Assembly (NCBI RefSeq): GCF_009363655.1
Contig: NZ_CP045393.1
Location: 3,100,001-3,164,000 of the forward strand
Source: Roseovarius sp. THAF27
Lineage (GTDB): Bacteria > Pseudomonadota > Alphaproteobacteria > Rhodobacterales > Rhodobacteraceae
Length of the DNA stretch: 64,000 nt
Direction: 5' to 3'
Shown here: piece by piece, positions 8,619-19,154 of the stretch
Position numbering within the stretch: the stretch's first letter is position 1
Layout of the letters: every line of letters begins with the position of its first letter
Program-made: the position numbers and the translations under genes
The notes under the pieces: generated by a model
What the model was told of the DNA's origin: nothing
What the model saw: the letters and a program-made list of their open reading frames with translations, nothing else
Database searches by the model: none

Positions 8619-9179
8619 TCAGGCGACGTGCTGCTTGCGGCGCCCGACCAGCGGCAGCGCATCCTGCGTGCTGATCTTCGTCGCCGGTTCCTCGACCTCG
8701 CGCGCCATCGACACGACCTCGTCGGTGACGAAGGCGATCAGCTGATACCGCGATTCGAGTCCCGATTTCTGATAGATCCGGCCCAGCTGCGATTTCACCG
8801 TGGTGATGGCGCTGCCCCGCATCTCGGCGATCTCGCTGTTGGAAAACCCCTTCGCCACGAAAATCGCCACGTCCGCCTCGGCCTGCGACAGGCCCCAGTC
8901 CGGCGCATGGCGCAGGATCACCGTTTCCTTGGCGATGGGTTCGCTCATGCCCGGGGCCAGCTTTTCCTTCCGCTTCTGCACCACGTGGCGCGCCAACTGC
9001 GTGCAGGCGACATAGGCCACCACCGCCGTCAGCGCGAAAAACAGCGCGAAAAGCCCCGAGACGACCGCCATGCTCGGCGCGGCCTCGGCTTCCGCAAAGG
9101 CAAAGTGAAGAACCAATAGCGTCTTCAGGGCCGCGATGACCGAAACCAAGACACACCCAAATACCCAAATCCGTGACAT
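8619..9179 (-). CDS. Membrane-anchored LuxR-type HTH protein
   Basis: A 186-residue protein with two predicted N-terminal membrane helices (about residues 5-28 and 38-62), a short linker, and a C-terminal LuxR/FixJ helix-turn-helix (about 95-160, with LSQAEADVAIFVAKGFSNSE and the recognition region TTVKSQLGRIYQKSGLESR). A strong AGGAGGTGA precedes the ATG at 9179. It has no receiver or autoinducer domain, so any sensing would be through the membrane segment. It converges with the tad block 14 bp away. A role in pilus regulation is inference from position only. Confidence 0.85.
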   Translation of the reverse strand: MSRIWVFGCVLVSVIAALKTLLVLHFAFAEAEAAPSMAVVSGLFALFFALTAVVAYVACTQLARHVVQKRKEKLAPGMSEPIAKETVILRHAPDWGLSQAEADVAIFVAKGFSNSEIAEMRGSAITTVKSQLGRIYQKSGLESRYQLIAFVTDEVVSMAREVEEPATKISTQDALPLVGRRKQHVA

Positions 9180-9360
9180 CGCGTCACCTCCTGTTCGCGT
9201 TATTCCGCGGGCAACCTTACCGCAAATTGAGGCAATTTTGAGGTAACTGTTTCTAAATTGTCGACGATTTCAGGCTCCATGCACGCATTGGCAGAATTTC
9301 CCCACTCTCGTACAGGCAAAAGTGGTCCACACACGCCTCTGACCGGCCCCGAAACCCGCC

Positions 9361-10863
9361 TCACCCGGCGTAAAGAGCGCTCCAGCGCTCGATCAGCGCC
9401 TGCTGAAGCCGCTTGGACCGGCCGTTCCAGCTTGCCGCTCCCGGCGGGCGCGACTCCGACGTGCTGTCGATGGGCTCGCGCAGCTCCTGGTTGGCCGTCA
9501 TGATCGCAAAGGCCAGCTCGGTGTCGTCGGGCGCCGTGGCATAGCCCGCAAGCGTGCTGACGAAATAGAGCGTGCCCGTCTTGGCGGCCACCTTGACGGG
9601 ATGGTCGGGCATCGGCGCGCCCTGGCCGTCGCGCATCCCGAACGGCTTCAGGATCGGCTTCAACAGACCGTCGCCATGCACCCGCGCCAGCGCCCGCGCC
9701 ATGGCCTCGGGCGTCACCCGCGACGTCTCGCCCAGGCCCGAGTGATCAACCAGCGTCGCGCCGGTGATGCCCAGGCTCTGCTGCGCCCAGGCCGTCATCT
9801 CGGCCCCCGACGCCGCCAGGTCCACGCTTTGGCCCAGCCGCGCCCGCGTCGCCGTCAGCCCGACCAGCTCGGCGGTCAGGTTGTTGGAATATTTCAGCAT
9901 GTCCTGCAGGATCGGCACCAGCGGCTCGCTCTGGTGGCGCACCAGGACCTCGCCCTCGGGCGCGGCCTCGACCGGCTCGCCCGCCGTGACCGTCACGCCC
10001 TGCGCCTGCGCCAGCGCGGTGAACACCTCGACCGCGTATTCGCCGGGCCGCCGCACCGGCAGCCAGCGTGACCCGCCATTGCCCAGCGCGCCCGACGCCA
10101 CGGTCCAGGCATCGTGATCGCCCCCATCCTCGTAGGTATAAACCGGCCCCTTGCGCTGCGCGACGCGCATCCGCGCCACCCGCACCGACGGGCGATAGCG
10201 GTCCGACCGCGCGTCCATCTCCACGGTGTAATCCCCGCCCGAGCGCTTCCACTCGAAATGCACCCGGTTGAAATTCAGGTTCAGCCCCGACAGCGACGGG
10301 TTATAGCCCACATGCAGGGGCTGTTCGTCGTCGATGAACCGGGTAAAGGCCAGCTCCCCGGCCCAGGCCCGCACATGGCCGGTCACGCGGGTAACCCCCG
10401 CCTTCTTCAGCCGCGCCGCCATGTCGGCCAGCCCGTTGGTGTCCAGCACCGGATCGCCGCCACCGGCCAGCACCACGTCGCCGTCCAGCACGCCGTCGGT
10501 CACCGGCCCGGTCGCGATCAGCCGCGTCTCGAAACGATAATCCTCGCCCAGCGTCTCCAGCGCATATAACGCGGTGATCGCCTTCATCACGCTGGCCGGC
10601 GGCAACGGAATATCCGCCGCGTGGCCTTCCAGCACCTTGCCGGTTTTCACGTCGACCACCGAAAAGCCGACATCGCCGCCCAGCTTGGCCCGCTCGATCA
10701 GCGCGTCGGCACTCGGCACCGACCGCAGGCGGGCCGCCTCCGCGCCGCCCTCGGGGCGCAGCTGCGGGCGCAAGGACACCTTGGGCGCATTGGCCAGCGC
10801 GCCACCGGCCAGGCTGGCCAGCGCGGTCGTCAACAGGAAACGTCTGGAAATATCGCGTCGCAT
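9361..10863 (-). CDS. dacB: D-alanyl-D-alanine carboxypeptidase/endopeptidase (PBP4, peptidase S13)
   Basis: A 500-residue periplasmic peptidoglycan hydrolase that trims or cleaves stem peptides. The N-terminus RRDISRRFLLTTALA is a twin-arginine-like signal. The three penicillin-binding motifs are present in order: SVMK (nucleophile about S91), SNN in KYSNNLTAEL (about residue 325) and KTG in AAKTGTLYF (about 425). The large insert between SxxK and SxN is typical of the S13/PBP4 family. It lies 77 bp downstream of nadD on the same strand and is probably co-transcribed. A 180-bp gap to the LuxR-like gene holds no other gene. Confidence 0.93.
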   Translation of the reverse strand: MRRDISRRFLLTTALASLAGGALANAPKVSLRPQLRPEGGAEAARLRSVPSADALIERAKLGGDVGFSVVDVKTGKVLEGHAADIPLPPASVMKAITALYALETLGEDYRFETRLIATGPVTDGVLDGDVVLAGGGDPVLDTNGLADMAARLKKAGVTRVTGHVRAWAGELAFTRFIDDEQPLHVGYNPSLSGLNLNFNRVHFEWKRSGGDYTVEMDARSDRYRPSVRVARMRVAQRKGPVYTYEDGGDHDAWTVASGALGNGGSRWLPVRRPGEYAVEVFTALAQAQGVTVTAGEPVEAAPEGEVLVRHQSEPLVPILQDMLKYSNNLTAELVGLTATRARLGQSVDLAASGAEMTAWAQQSLGITGATLVDHSGLGETSRVTPEAMARALARVHGDGLLKPILKPFGMRDGQGAPMPDHPVKVAAKTGTLYFVSTLAGYATAPDDTELAFAIMTANQELREPIDSTSESRPPGAASWNGRSKRLQQALIERWSALYAG

Positions 10864-10940
10864 GGGCCCAAATAACCCAAGCGCGGCGGGTCACACAATC
10901 GGCAATTCCGCCATCCCGGCCCCAGGTCGCGACGTTGCGA

Positions 10941-11555
10941 TCAACTTTCCGAAAGATCGCCCCAGTCGCCCCGGGCCCTGAGGGCGGTCGACGACAGCGC
11001 GCTCATCGGCACGTTGACGAAACACCACGCCGGCGCGACGGCAAAGCGCAGCGCCCGCGACTGCCTCGCCGGGATGCGCGCGGCGCGATAGATCCGCGCC
11101 GGTTTCGACATCCGCGCCGAGATCCGCTGCCCGGGCCGGGCCAGCACGCCGATCGGCACCGTCTGCATGATCCGTTGCCAGTCCTGCCAGTGCTCGAACT
11201 GCGCCAGGTTGTCGGCCCCCATCAGCCAGACGAATTTCACATGCGGCCGCATCCTTTGCAGCACGGCCAGCGTCTCGGCGGTATAGCGCGTGCCGACCTG
11301 CGCCTCGAAATCGCTGACGTGGATGCGCGGATGATCCACCAGCGCCCGGCACGCCGCCATCCGCCGCTCCAGGGGCTGCGGTCCGCGCGCCTTCAGCGGG
11401 TTGCCGGGGCTCACCAGCCACCACACCCGGTCGAGACCGAAGCGCCGCAGCGCCTCGCGGCTGATATGCACATGGCCCGCATGGGGCGGGTCGAACGATC
11501 CCCCCAAAAGCCCGATCACCATGCCGGGCCGCGTCATCGGCAAGCGCACACGCAT
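10941..11555 (-). CDS. nadD: Nicotinate-nucleotide adenylyltransferase
   Basis: A 204-residue enzyme that adenylates nicotinate mononucleotide in NAD biosynthesis. The nucleotidyltransferase signature [15 protein letters not shown] (about residues 18-32) contains the HxGH catalytic motif, and [13 protein letters not shown] (about 111-123) and the C-terminal SSTALRAR match the family. The ATG at 11555 is chosen because GGGAGAGGAC precedes it and the length matches NadD; the frame stays open upstream to 12017 only as an antisense shadow. nadE, the last step of the pathway, lies far away at 42694-44352. Confidence 0.94.
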   Translation of the reverse strand: MRVRLPMTRPGMVIGLLGGSFDPPHAGHVHISREALRRFGLDRVWWLVSPGNPLKARGPQPLERRMAACRALVDHPRIHVSDFEAQVGTRYTAETLAVLQRMRPHVKFVWLMGADNLAQFEHWQDWQRIMQTVPIGVLARPGQRISARMSKPARIYRAARIPARQSRALRFAVAPAWCFVNVPMSALSSTALRARGDWGDLSES

Positions 11556-11712
11556 GTCCTCTCCCTTCGCGTCGCCCCTGAAATCGCCGGGATGCGGCGG
11601 GATGTCCAGCCTTTTCACCACCGCCCGCGTCCCCGGGATTCGGCGCAATTTTAGGGATTTAGCCTTTGCAGGCGCACCGATTGTTAAGCGTCGCGTGGCA
11701 TGACGATACCCG

Positions 11713-13590
11713 GTGAGAGACGGCACGAGGTTGGGCGTGGCAGAGCCAAGCGACACAGCGCACCCGCATCCTGCCGATGCGGCGCAGGATCCGGCTGCGG
11801 ACGGGCCCGGCCCGTCGCGGCCCGGCGCCGACCTGCCCTTCTGCCCGCAATTCCTCCACCGCACCCGCGACGCCATTATCCTCCAGGACATCGAGGGGCA
11901 TCTGGAATGGATGAACCCCGCCGCCGAGGCGATGTTCAACGTCAGCCTCGACGCCGTGCGCGGGATCAAGGTGATGGGCCACGTCCTGCCCGACGGCGCC
12001 CGGGTCGATCCGGCCAAGATCGCCGCCTTCCGCTATGACATCGGCAGCAGCCTCTTCGACCGCACCCACCTCGCCCGGCACAAGCGCGTGGGCGGGCAGG
12101 TCTTCTGGAACCTGCACAGCTTCACGCTCCTGGCCACGCCCATGGGTCCCAAGGTCGCCGTCACCTGCCGCGATGTGACCGAAACGGTCGAGGCCGAACA
12201 GACCCTGCGCCATGCCAAGGCCCGGCTGCAGCACGCCGCCCATCACGACGACCTGACAGGGCTCGCCAACCGCAAGCGGCTCACGCAATACCTCGCCTCC
12301 GACATCCTGCGCCGCGCTCTGGCCGAACGGCGCGTGGGCGTGCTGCATCTCGACCTCGACAAGTTCAAGGAAATAAACGACACGCTCGGCCATGCGGCGG
12401 GCGACGCCGCGCTCCGGCACGTGGCCGACCTCCTGCGCCGCTTCTGCGGCCCGCAGGACCTCGCCTGCCGGATCGGCGGCGACGAATTCCTGCTGGTATG
12501 CCTCGGCACGGCCACCGAAGACGCCCTGCTGACCCGGGCCGAACTGCTGCTCGGGGCCACCCACGACCCGCTGATGTGGAACAACCAGGCGATCCGCGTG
12601 GGCCTCTCCATCGGCGCCTGCCTCACCCAGGACAGCACCGAGCGCGGCGAGGCGCTCATCCACCACGCCGATCAGGCCCTCTACGAAGCCAAGACCCGCG
12701 GTCGCGGTCGCGTCATGCTGTATACCCCCGCCCTGGGCCAGGTTCAGATCGCGCAGAACCGGATGACCCGCGAATTGCGCCTCGCCACCGCGGAAAAGCA
12801 GCTCACCGTGCACCTGCAACCCCAGCTCGACCTCGCCCGCGGCCGCGTAACCGGCTGCGAGACGCTGCTGCGCTGGAACCATCCCCGCCTGGGCCAATTG
12901 CCCCCCGGCGCGTTCTTCGAGACCGCCCGCCGCGCCGGCGTTCTGGCCGATCTCGACTACCAGTCGATGCACCTGTCGCTCGACGCGCTCACACGCCTGC
13001 ACGCGGCGGGCTTCGACGATCTGACCATCGCGCTCAACGTCTCGGCCGAGGCGCTGACCGACGTCAACTATCCCGGCCTGCTGGACTGGGCGCTGCAATC
13101 GCGCGGGCTCAAGCCCTCGCAGATCTGCGTCGAGATCACCGAGACCACCATTCTCCAGGGCGGCGGGCGCACCATCGCCGCGGCCGTTGACCGGCTGAAA
13201 CGCATGGGCGCCCGCGTGGCGCTCGACGATTTCGGCACCGGCTACGCGGGCCTCGCCCATATCTCGGAAATCGAGGTGGACGAGATCAAGCTCGACTGCT
13301 CGCTCACCGCCAACCTCGCCACCGACCCGCGCAACCGCGCCATCGTGCGGTCCATCATCGAGCTGTGCCGCAAGCTCGGCACCCATGTCACCGCCGAAGG
13401 GGTGGAGACCGCCGAGCAACTGCGCCTTCTGCGCGTCGCCCGCTGCCCCGCCATCCAGGGCTTCGTGCTGGCCCATCCCCAGCCCTGCGCCGACATGATC
13501 GCCTGGCTTTCGGCCAACCTGCCCCTTCCGACGGATTTCGGACGCGACCCGCCCGAGCCGCGCGTCACCCGCCTGCATCCCGGCGACTGA
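11713..13590 (+). CDS. PAS-GGDEF-EAL cyclic-di-GMP protein
   Basis: A 625-residue cytoplasmic signalling protein: PAS-like domain (about residues 45-160), GGDEF domain (about 175-335, with intact GGDEF near 256 and [11 protein letters not shown] at its start), and EAL domain (about 355-605). The EAL motif reads ETL (GCETLLRW) but the metal-binding Glu and the later [14 protein letters not shown] and AEGVET motifs are kept, so phosphodiesterase activity is plausible. No transmembrane segment is seen. GTG at 11713 is one start; a GTG at 11737 has a better-placed ACGAGG upstream and may be the true one. It would set c-di-GMP levels, possibly linked to surface attachment by the nearby Tad pili (inference). 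Confidence 0.88.
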   Translation: MRDGTRLGVAEPSDTAHPHPADAAQDPAADGPGPSRPGADLPFCPQFLHRTRDAIILQDIEGHLEWMNPAAEAMFNVSLDAVRGIKVMGHVLPDGARVDPAKIAAFRYDIGSSLFDRTHLARHKRVGGQVFWNLHSFTLLATPMGPKVAVTCRDVTETVEAEQTLRHAKARLQHAAHHDDLTGLANRKRLTQYLASDILRRALAERRVGVLHLDLDKFKEINDTLGHAAGDAALRHVADLLRRFCGPQDLACRIGGDEFLLVCLGTATEDALLTRAELLLGATHDPLMWNNQAIRVGLSIGACLTQDSTERGEALIHHADQALYEAKTRGRGRVMLYTPALGQVQIAQNRMTRELRLATAEKQLTVHLQPQLDLARGRVTGCETLLRWNHPRLGQLPPGAFFETARRAGVLADLDYQSMHLSLDALTRLHAAGFDDLTIALNVSAEALTDVNYPGLLDWALQSRGLKPSQICVEITETTILQGGGRTIAAAVDRLKRMGARVALDDFGTGYAGLAHISEIEVDEIKLDCSLTANLATDPRNRAIVRSIIELCRKLGTHVTAEGVETAEQLRLLRVARCPAIQGFVLAHPQPCADMIAWLSANLPLPTDFGRDPPEPRVTRLHPGD

Positions 13591-13672
13591 CGCGTTTTGA
13601 CCGTTTGAATTCGCCGCCCGGCGCGGTTACATGGGCTGCAACGCATTCCCTTCAGGAAAAAGAGCACGGAAA

Positions 13673-15325
<1,653 letters not shown>

Positions 15326-15328
<3 letters not shown>

Positions 15329-15352
15329 CATCTGGCTTGCAGCCAGATGTCA
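15326..15352 (+). terminator. Stem-loop at the end of ettA
   Basis: TGACATCTGGCT-TGC-AGCCAGATGTCA forms a perfect 12-bp stem with a 3-base loop. It starts exactly at the ettA stop codon. No T-run follows, so it may act as an mRNA-stabilising or repeat element rather than a classic intrinsic terminator. Confidence 0.6.
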
Positions 15353-15429
15353 CCCGTGCGCGAAAGCGTTTCCGCAGGAAATGCGTGCGCACCCCGGTAG
15401 CAAATCCGGGTGCCACCCTCCACGCCGCC

Positions 15430-15450
15430 GTCCCGGACGTGATCCGGGAC
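15430..15450. repeat. REP-like palindrome, type 1
   Basis: GTCCCGGA-CGTGA-TCCGGGAC, the same stem as at 876-896 and 46166-46186 with a one-base loop change. It lies between ettA and the RAYT transposase gene, together with an imperfect stem at 15388-15412 (GCACCCCGG/CCGGGTGC). Confidence 0.8.
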
Positions 15451-15490
15451 CTCCGGACCCCAAGATCCTCGGATCAAGCCCGAGGATGAC

Positions 15491-15514
15491 GTAGGGTGGG
15501 GTTTCACCCCACCC
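15491..15514. repeat. REP-like palindrome, type 2, at the RAYT 3' end
   Basis: After GTA, GGGTGGGGT-TTC-ACCCCACCC forms a 9-bp perfect stem. It overlaps the last codons of the transposase gene. It matches the two copies inside that gene (15713-15737 and 15772-15796) and a shorter copy at 46190-46210. Confidence 0.85.
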
Positions 15515-16076
15515 CCACACATCCCCGCGCATAACGCCCGTCCGCCCTGTCCCGATGCACTGACGAATACGCCCAATCCTCCGGTTCCGCCACGAACCCG
15601 TGCTTCACCGGGTTCATCCAGCAATACCGCATCAGCGCGGCATATTCCGCGTCGTCTCTCACATGATGCTCCCAGAACCGCCGCTGCCAGATGGCCACCT
15701 CGCCCTTTTCCTTGCGTAGGCCGGGGTTCACCCCGGCATACCGGCCAGATCGAACCACCGGCAGGCGGCGCGGCGGGGTGAACCCCGCCCTACGCACATC
15801 CATCGAAAACCGTGCTTTGATCGCCCCCCACCGTGTCGAATAATCCGCATCACCTTTCGGCAAGGTCCAGATTGCATGCAGGTGATCCGGCAGCACGACC
15901 CAGGCGTCGATTTGAAACGGCCGCTCGGCCCGTGTCTGTCGCACGGCGGCGCGCAACCGTTCGATATCATCCACGAGAAGGTGGCTACCGCGTTCCGCCA
16001 GATTGACGGTAAAGAACACGGTCGCACCGGAAACGCGGGGGCGAAGATAGTTCGACATGGCAAAACCATGCCGCAA
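15504..16076 (-). CDS. REP-associated tyrosine transposase (RAYT, Y1_Tnp family)
   Basis: A single-strand HUH-type transposase relative, up to 190 residues. The HUH motif is LPDHLHAIW (about residues 62-70) and the catalytic Tyr is expected in MRYCWMNPVKHG (about residue 151). An alternative and perhaps truer start is the ATG at 16058 (MSNYLRP). RAYTs are known to act on REP palindromes. This gene carries two REP-type palindromes in inverted orientation inside the frame (15713-15796, 84 bp), encoding about residues 94-122. From memory of the family, the segment between the RFS and WQRRFWEHH motifs is some 15-20 residues longer than usual. The frame is kept. Confidence 0.88.
   Translation of the reverse strand: MRHGFAMSNYLRPRVSGATVFFTVNLAERGSHLLVDDIERLRAAVRQTRAERPFQIDAWVVLPDHLHAIWTLPKGDADYSTRWGAIKARFSMDVRRAGFTPPRRLPVVRSGRYAGVNPGLRKEKGEVAIWQRRFWEHHVRDDAEYAALMRYCWMNPVKHGFVAEPEDWAYSSVHRDRADGRYARGCVGVG
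15713..15796. repeat. Inverted REP pair (BIME-like) inside the RAYT frame
   Basis: The left half (15713-15737) begins TGCGTAGGCCGGGG and ends ACCCCGGC. The right half (15772-15796) is its reverse complement apart from about one base. Each half is itself a small palindrome (GCCGGGG/CCCCGGC and GGCGGGGT/ACCCCGCC). The whole unit is 84 bp, a multiple of three, so the reading frame passes through it. Confidence 0.85.
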
Positions 16077-16101
16077 GTTTGTTTAACGAATGGTTGGGTT
16101 T

Positions 16102-16431
16102 CTAGGATTCACACCCCATCCCAACCCGCTCCCTTAACACCTCGTCCAACCGAACCTCCTTCGCCAGATGCATCTGCATATACGTCGCCAGCAGCCGGTT
16201 GATCCGCCCCTGGTACCCCTTCCCCATCGCCCGGTAGAACCGCGCCACCGACCGGTCCAGATATAGCGTCACCTTCTCCTTCGGCTCCTCCACCGGCACG
16301 TCCATCTCCAGCGTGTGCCACGCCTCCGGGATCTCCTCGGCGATGGTGTCGGGGATCCAGCTTTCCTGCTGCAGGTAAATCAGGCTCTGCATCAGGCTGG
16401 CGCGGGCGGCGCGTTCGGTCTTGGTGGGCAT
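16102..16431 (-). CDS. BrnA-type antitoxin-like protein (no adjacent BrnT)
   Basis: A 109-residue protein whose C-terminal half (about residues 53-95) matches the BrnA/CopG-like ribbon-helix-helix region: KVTLYLDRSVARFYRAMGKGYQGRINRLLATYM. In type II systems BrnA neutralises and represses the BrnT RNase toxin, which is normally encoded just upstream. Here neither flank encodes BrnT, so this is an orphan antitoxin or a stand-alone regulator. The ATG at 16431 follows AGAGGAG. It lies next to the RAYT gene in a small accessory patch. Confidence 0.75.
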   Translation of the reverse strand: MPTKTERAARASLMQSLIYLQQESWIPDTIAEEIPEAWHTLEMDVPVEEPKEKVTLYLDRSVARFYRAMGKGYQGRINRLLATYMQMHLAKEVRLDEVLRERVGMGCES

Positions 16432-16493
16432 GTCGGGCTCCTCTGTGGCGAGCCCGCATCCTCGCCCAACCCCCTTACCAACACTTAACGCCA

Positions 16494-16536
16494 CCGCACC
16501 GCCGCGTTACCACCCGGATACCGACGCGAAACCGAC
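16494..16536. repeat. 43-nt dispersed repeat, copy 1
   Basis: A stretch starting CCGCACCGCCGCG and ending CGACGCGAAACCGAC. It matches 46274-46316 with only two substitutions, and flanking sequence is unrelated. It sits 45-87 bp before the flavoprotein gene and just upstream of the BrnA-like gene, that is, in a divergent spacer. Confidence 0.85.
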
Positions 16537-16580
16537 ACGTCTTTTCGCTCCCCCCGGGATGCTCTATCTGAAATCCCACG

Positions 16581-17747
16581 ATGCCCGATTTCGACCTTGT
16601 CATCCTCGGCGCCGGCCCCGCCGGTACAGCCGCCGCCATGCAGGCCCGCCGCCTCGGCCTCACCGCCGCGCTGGTGGACAAGGCCGTCTTTCCGCGCCCC
16701 AAGCTCTGCGGCGGGCTGGTCACAGGCCGCTGCGCCGCGCACCTGGCCGAGATCTTCGGGATCGAGATCACCCCCGACCTCTTCGAGACCCGCCGCAACT
16801 TCGAATTCCACCTTCGCGATCAACCACTTGGCACGCTCGAAGACGTCCCGCCCCTGCACCTGACCATGCGGTGGGATTTCGATCACCGCCTCCTGCAAGA
16901 GGCCTTTGCCGCCGGGGCCGCCGACTATACCGGCCACCGCGTCGAGACCCATGACCTCACGGCGGACCGCCTCACGCTGGCCAGTGGCGAAACCCTCGCC
17001 TACCGCCTGCTCATCGCCGCCGACGGCGTGCAAAGCCCCACCGCCAAGGCCCTGTTCGGACAGCCTTTTTCCCGCGACACCATCGGTTTCGCGCTCGAGG
17101 TCGAGGCCCCGTCGCAGGCCCCGACCGAGGCCACCCCCATCCGCATCGACTTCGCCGCCGCCAACTGGGGCTACGGCTGGTCCTTCCCGAAAAAACACAG
17201 CACCACCATAGGCTTGGGCGGCCTGCACGCCCGGAACCCGCAGATGAAGGCCCACCTTTCCGCCTATCTCGCCAGGCTGGGCACCGGCCAGAGCGCAACG
17301 GTCAAAGGCCACTTTCTGCCCTTCGGCGCGCCGAAACCCACCCCCGGCAAGGGAAATGTCCTGCTCGTGGGCGACGCGGCGGGCCTTGTCGACCCGATCA
17401 CCGGCGAGGGGATAGGCCACGCCATCCACTCCGGCGCGCTGGCCGCGCGTGCGGCGAAAACCGCGCTGGATCAAGCGGATGCCGGGCGCGCCCTGGCCCT
17501 CTACACGAAGGCCACACAGCCCATTCGCCGCGCCATCGCGCAGGCCCGCATCCTGCGGCCGCTGATCTTCTCGGCCCGTCTCCAGCCCTTCTTCGCCCGC
17601 ACCTTCGCCGCCTCGCAGACGCTGAAACGCGACTACATGCACCTGCTTTCGGGCGACATGGAATATCCCGCCCTGCTGCGCCGCACCGCCCTGCGCCTGC
17701 CCCGCGCGGCAATCCGTTACCTCTCTGCCGCAGCGTCGCGAAACTGA
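16581..17747 (+). CDS. FAD-dependent oxidoreductase, geranylgeranyl reductase family
   Basis: A 388-residue flavoprotein. The N-terminal dinucleotide fold is VILGAGPAGTAAAMQARRLG (about residues 7-26), and a second FAD contact, LLVGDAAGLVDPITGEGIG (about 261-279), is typical of the geranylgeranyl reductase/UbiH-like group. PKLCGG near residue 46 is the conserved Cys motif of the reductase family. The family reduces isoprenoid chains or other lipid-soluble substrates; the actual substrate cannot be told. No photosynthesis genes are adjacent. Length is normal and the gene looks monocistronic. Confidence 0.8.
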   Translation: MPDFDLVILGAGPAGTAAAMQARRLGLTAALVDKAVFPRPKLCGGLVTGRCAAHLAEIFGIEITPDLFETRRNFEFHLRDQPLGTLEDVPPLHLTMRWDFDHRLLQEAFAAGAADYTGHRVETHDLTADRLTLASGETLAYRLLIAADGVQSPTAKALFGQPFSRDTIGFALEVEAPSQAPTEATPIRIDFAAANWGYGWSFPKKHSTTIGLGGLHARNPQMKAHLSAYLARLGTGQSATVKGHFLPFGAPKPTPGKGNVLLVGDAAGLVDPITGEGIGHAIHSGALAARAAKTALDQADAGRALALYTKATQPIRRAIAQARILRPLIFSARLQPFFARTFAASQTLKRDYMHLLSGDMEYPALLRRTALRLPRAAIRYLSAAASRN

Positions 17748-17865
17748 GACCCGGGGGTCACAGAATCGCTTGCCCTGCCGCCATTCACTTGTTTTTGATT
17801 TCTAAATGCTCATGTGGCGGAATATCGCCATATTCAATCTGCCGCCGTTTCGAGGGGAAGAAAAC

Positions 17866-18429
17866 ATGATAAATCGCCGCCAATTCGTGGCCACCGCCGC
17901 CGCGGCCGCCACTGCGCCCGCCCTGCCTGCCGTCGCGCAATCGTTCCAGATCGCTCCGAAATACATGCCGCAGGACGTGAACATTTCGGCCAGCTACGCG
18001 CCCGGCCAGATGCTAATCCTGCCCAAGGCGCATTTCCTCTACCTGATCACCGAACAGGGCCGGGCCCGCCGCTACGGCGTGGGCGTCGGCAAGGCCGGGC
18101 TGGAATTCACCGGCCGCGCCACCATCGACGTCAAGAAAAAGTGGCCCACCTGGCGCCCGACGCAAGAGATGATCGAGCGCGAGCCCAAGACCTACGCCAA
18201 GTTCAAGGGCAATGACTATGTTCAGCCGGGTGGCAAGGGCAACCCGCTGGGCGCGCGCGCGCTCTATCTCTTCCAGAACGGGCGCGACACGTATTTCCGC
18301 ATCCACGGCACAACCGCGCCCCGGTCAATCGGCCGCTCGGTCTCGAACGGATGCATCCGCATGATCAACGAGCACGTGATCGACCTTTACGAGCGCGTGC
18401 CGCTGGGCACGGTGGTCACGGTTCTTTGA
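17866..18429 (+). CDS. L,D-transpeptidase (YkuD domain), exported
   Basis: A 187-residue periplasmic peptidoglycan-modifying enzyme. INRRQFVATAAAAATAPALP is a twin-arginine-like signal. The YkuD domain spans about residues 45-187. HGTTAPRSIGRSVSNGCIRM (about 146-165) carries the conserved His and the catalytic Cys (SNGCIR). The ATG at 17866 has GAGGGGAAG upstream; an in-frame ATG at 17806 would displace the signal. It could make 3-3 cross-links or anchor lipoproteins to peptidoglycan; the sequence does not decide which. Confidence 0.92.
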   Translation: MINRRQFVATAAAAATAPALPAVAQSFQIAPKYMPQDVNISASYAPGQMLILPKAHFLYLITEQGRARRYGVGVGKAGLEFTGRATIDVKKKWPTWRPTQEMIEREPKTYAKFKGNDYVQPGGKGNPLGARALYLFQNGRDTYFRIHGTTAPRSIGRSVSNGCIRMINEHVIDLYERVPLGTVVTVL

Positions 18430-18476
18430 GAACCTGCGCGGAACCAAGGCGCGGCTTGCCGCGCCGCCGCGCCCCC

Positions 18477-19154
18477 TCACTCGACCCGCTCGGCCAGTTC
18501 CGCCACCGCGGGTCCCATCGCCTCGACGATCCGATTGACGCCCTCGGCATTGGGATGAATCCCGTCCGACTGGAAATAGCCCTGCAACCCGGACGGATCG
18601 CCCTCGCCCAACCCCTTGAAGAAGCTCTCGAAATAAAGCGCGCCGAACTCTTGCGCCAGCTCGGGATACATCGCGTCGAACGCCGCCTTGTAATCCGGCC
18701 CGAAATTCGTCGGCGCCTGCATCCCCACCAGCAGCACGGGCAAGTCGCGCGCCTTCGCCGCCTCCAGGATCGTCCTCAGGTTCGCCCGTGCCGCGCCGGG
18801 GTCCAGCCCGCGCAGCATGTCGTTGCCGCCCAGCGCCACGATCATCGCGTCCACCTCGGGCGTCAGGCTCCATTCCACACGTGACGCACCGCCCGCCGTG
18901 GTGTCCCCCGATACGCCCGCGTTGATCACCTCCGCTGCGACGTCGTTCTCCTGCAACCAGTCCTGAAGCTGCGGCACGAACCCGTCCGCCTGCGCCAGAC
19001 CGTAGCCTTGCGTCAGGCTGTCACCCAGCGCCAGGATCGTCACCGGCTCTTCACCAAATGCCGGTAAACCAAGGAAAACAAGCACCGCGACCTTGCCCGC
19101 CAAGGCACGGACCCCATATGTGAAACGACTAAAAACAGACAGGCAAAACCCCAT
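18477..19154 (-). CDS. tesA: GDSL arylesterase / acyl-CoA thioesterase I (TesA-like)
   Basis: A 225-residue SGNH hydrolase exported by an N-terminal signal (about residues 1-34, ending LPAFG). Block I is ALGDSLTQGYG (nucleophile about S46), followed by the block III GGND (about 109-112) and the block V SDGIHPN (about 196-202). The only ATG is at 19154 and its codon overlaps the start codon of the divergent ybbA-like gene. The TesA / YbbA-YbbP neighbourhood is conserved in other proteobacteria, which strengthens the call. Confidence 0.9.
   Translation of the reverse strand: MGFCLSVFSRFTYGVRALAGKVAVLVFLGLPAFGEEPVTILALGDSLTQGYGLAQADGFVPQLQDWLQENDVAAEVINAGVSGDTTAGGASRVEWSLTPEVDAMIVALGGNDMLRGLDPGAARANLRTILEAAKARDLPVLLVGMQAPTNFGPDYKAAFDAMYPELAQEFGALYFESFFKGLGEGDPSGLQGYFQSDGIHPNAEGVNRIVEAMGPAVAELAERVE

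Noticed and set aside
8616-9119. Plus-strand open frame opposite the LuxR-type gene
   Set aside because: His/Arg-rich shadow frame; the minus-strand protein has a clear HTH and strong ribosome-binding site.
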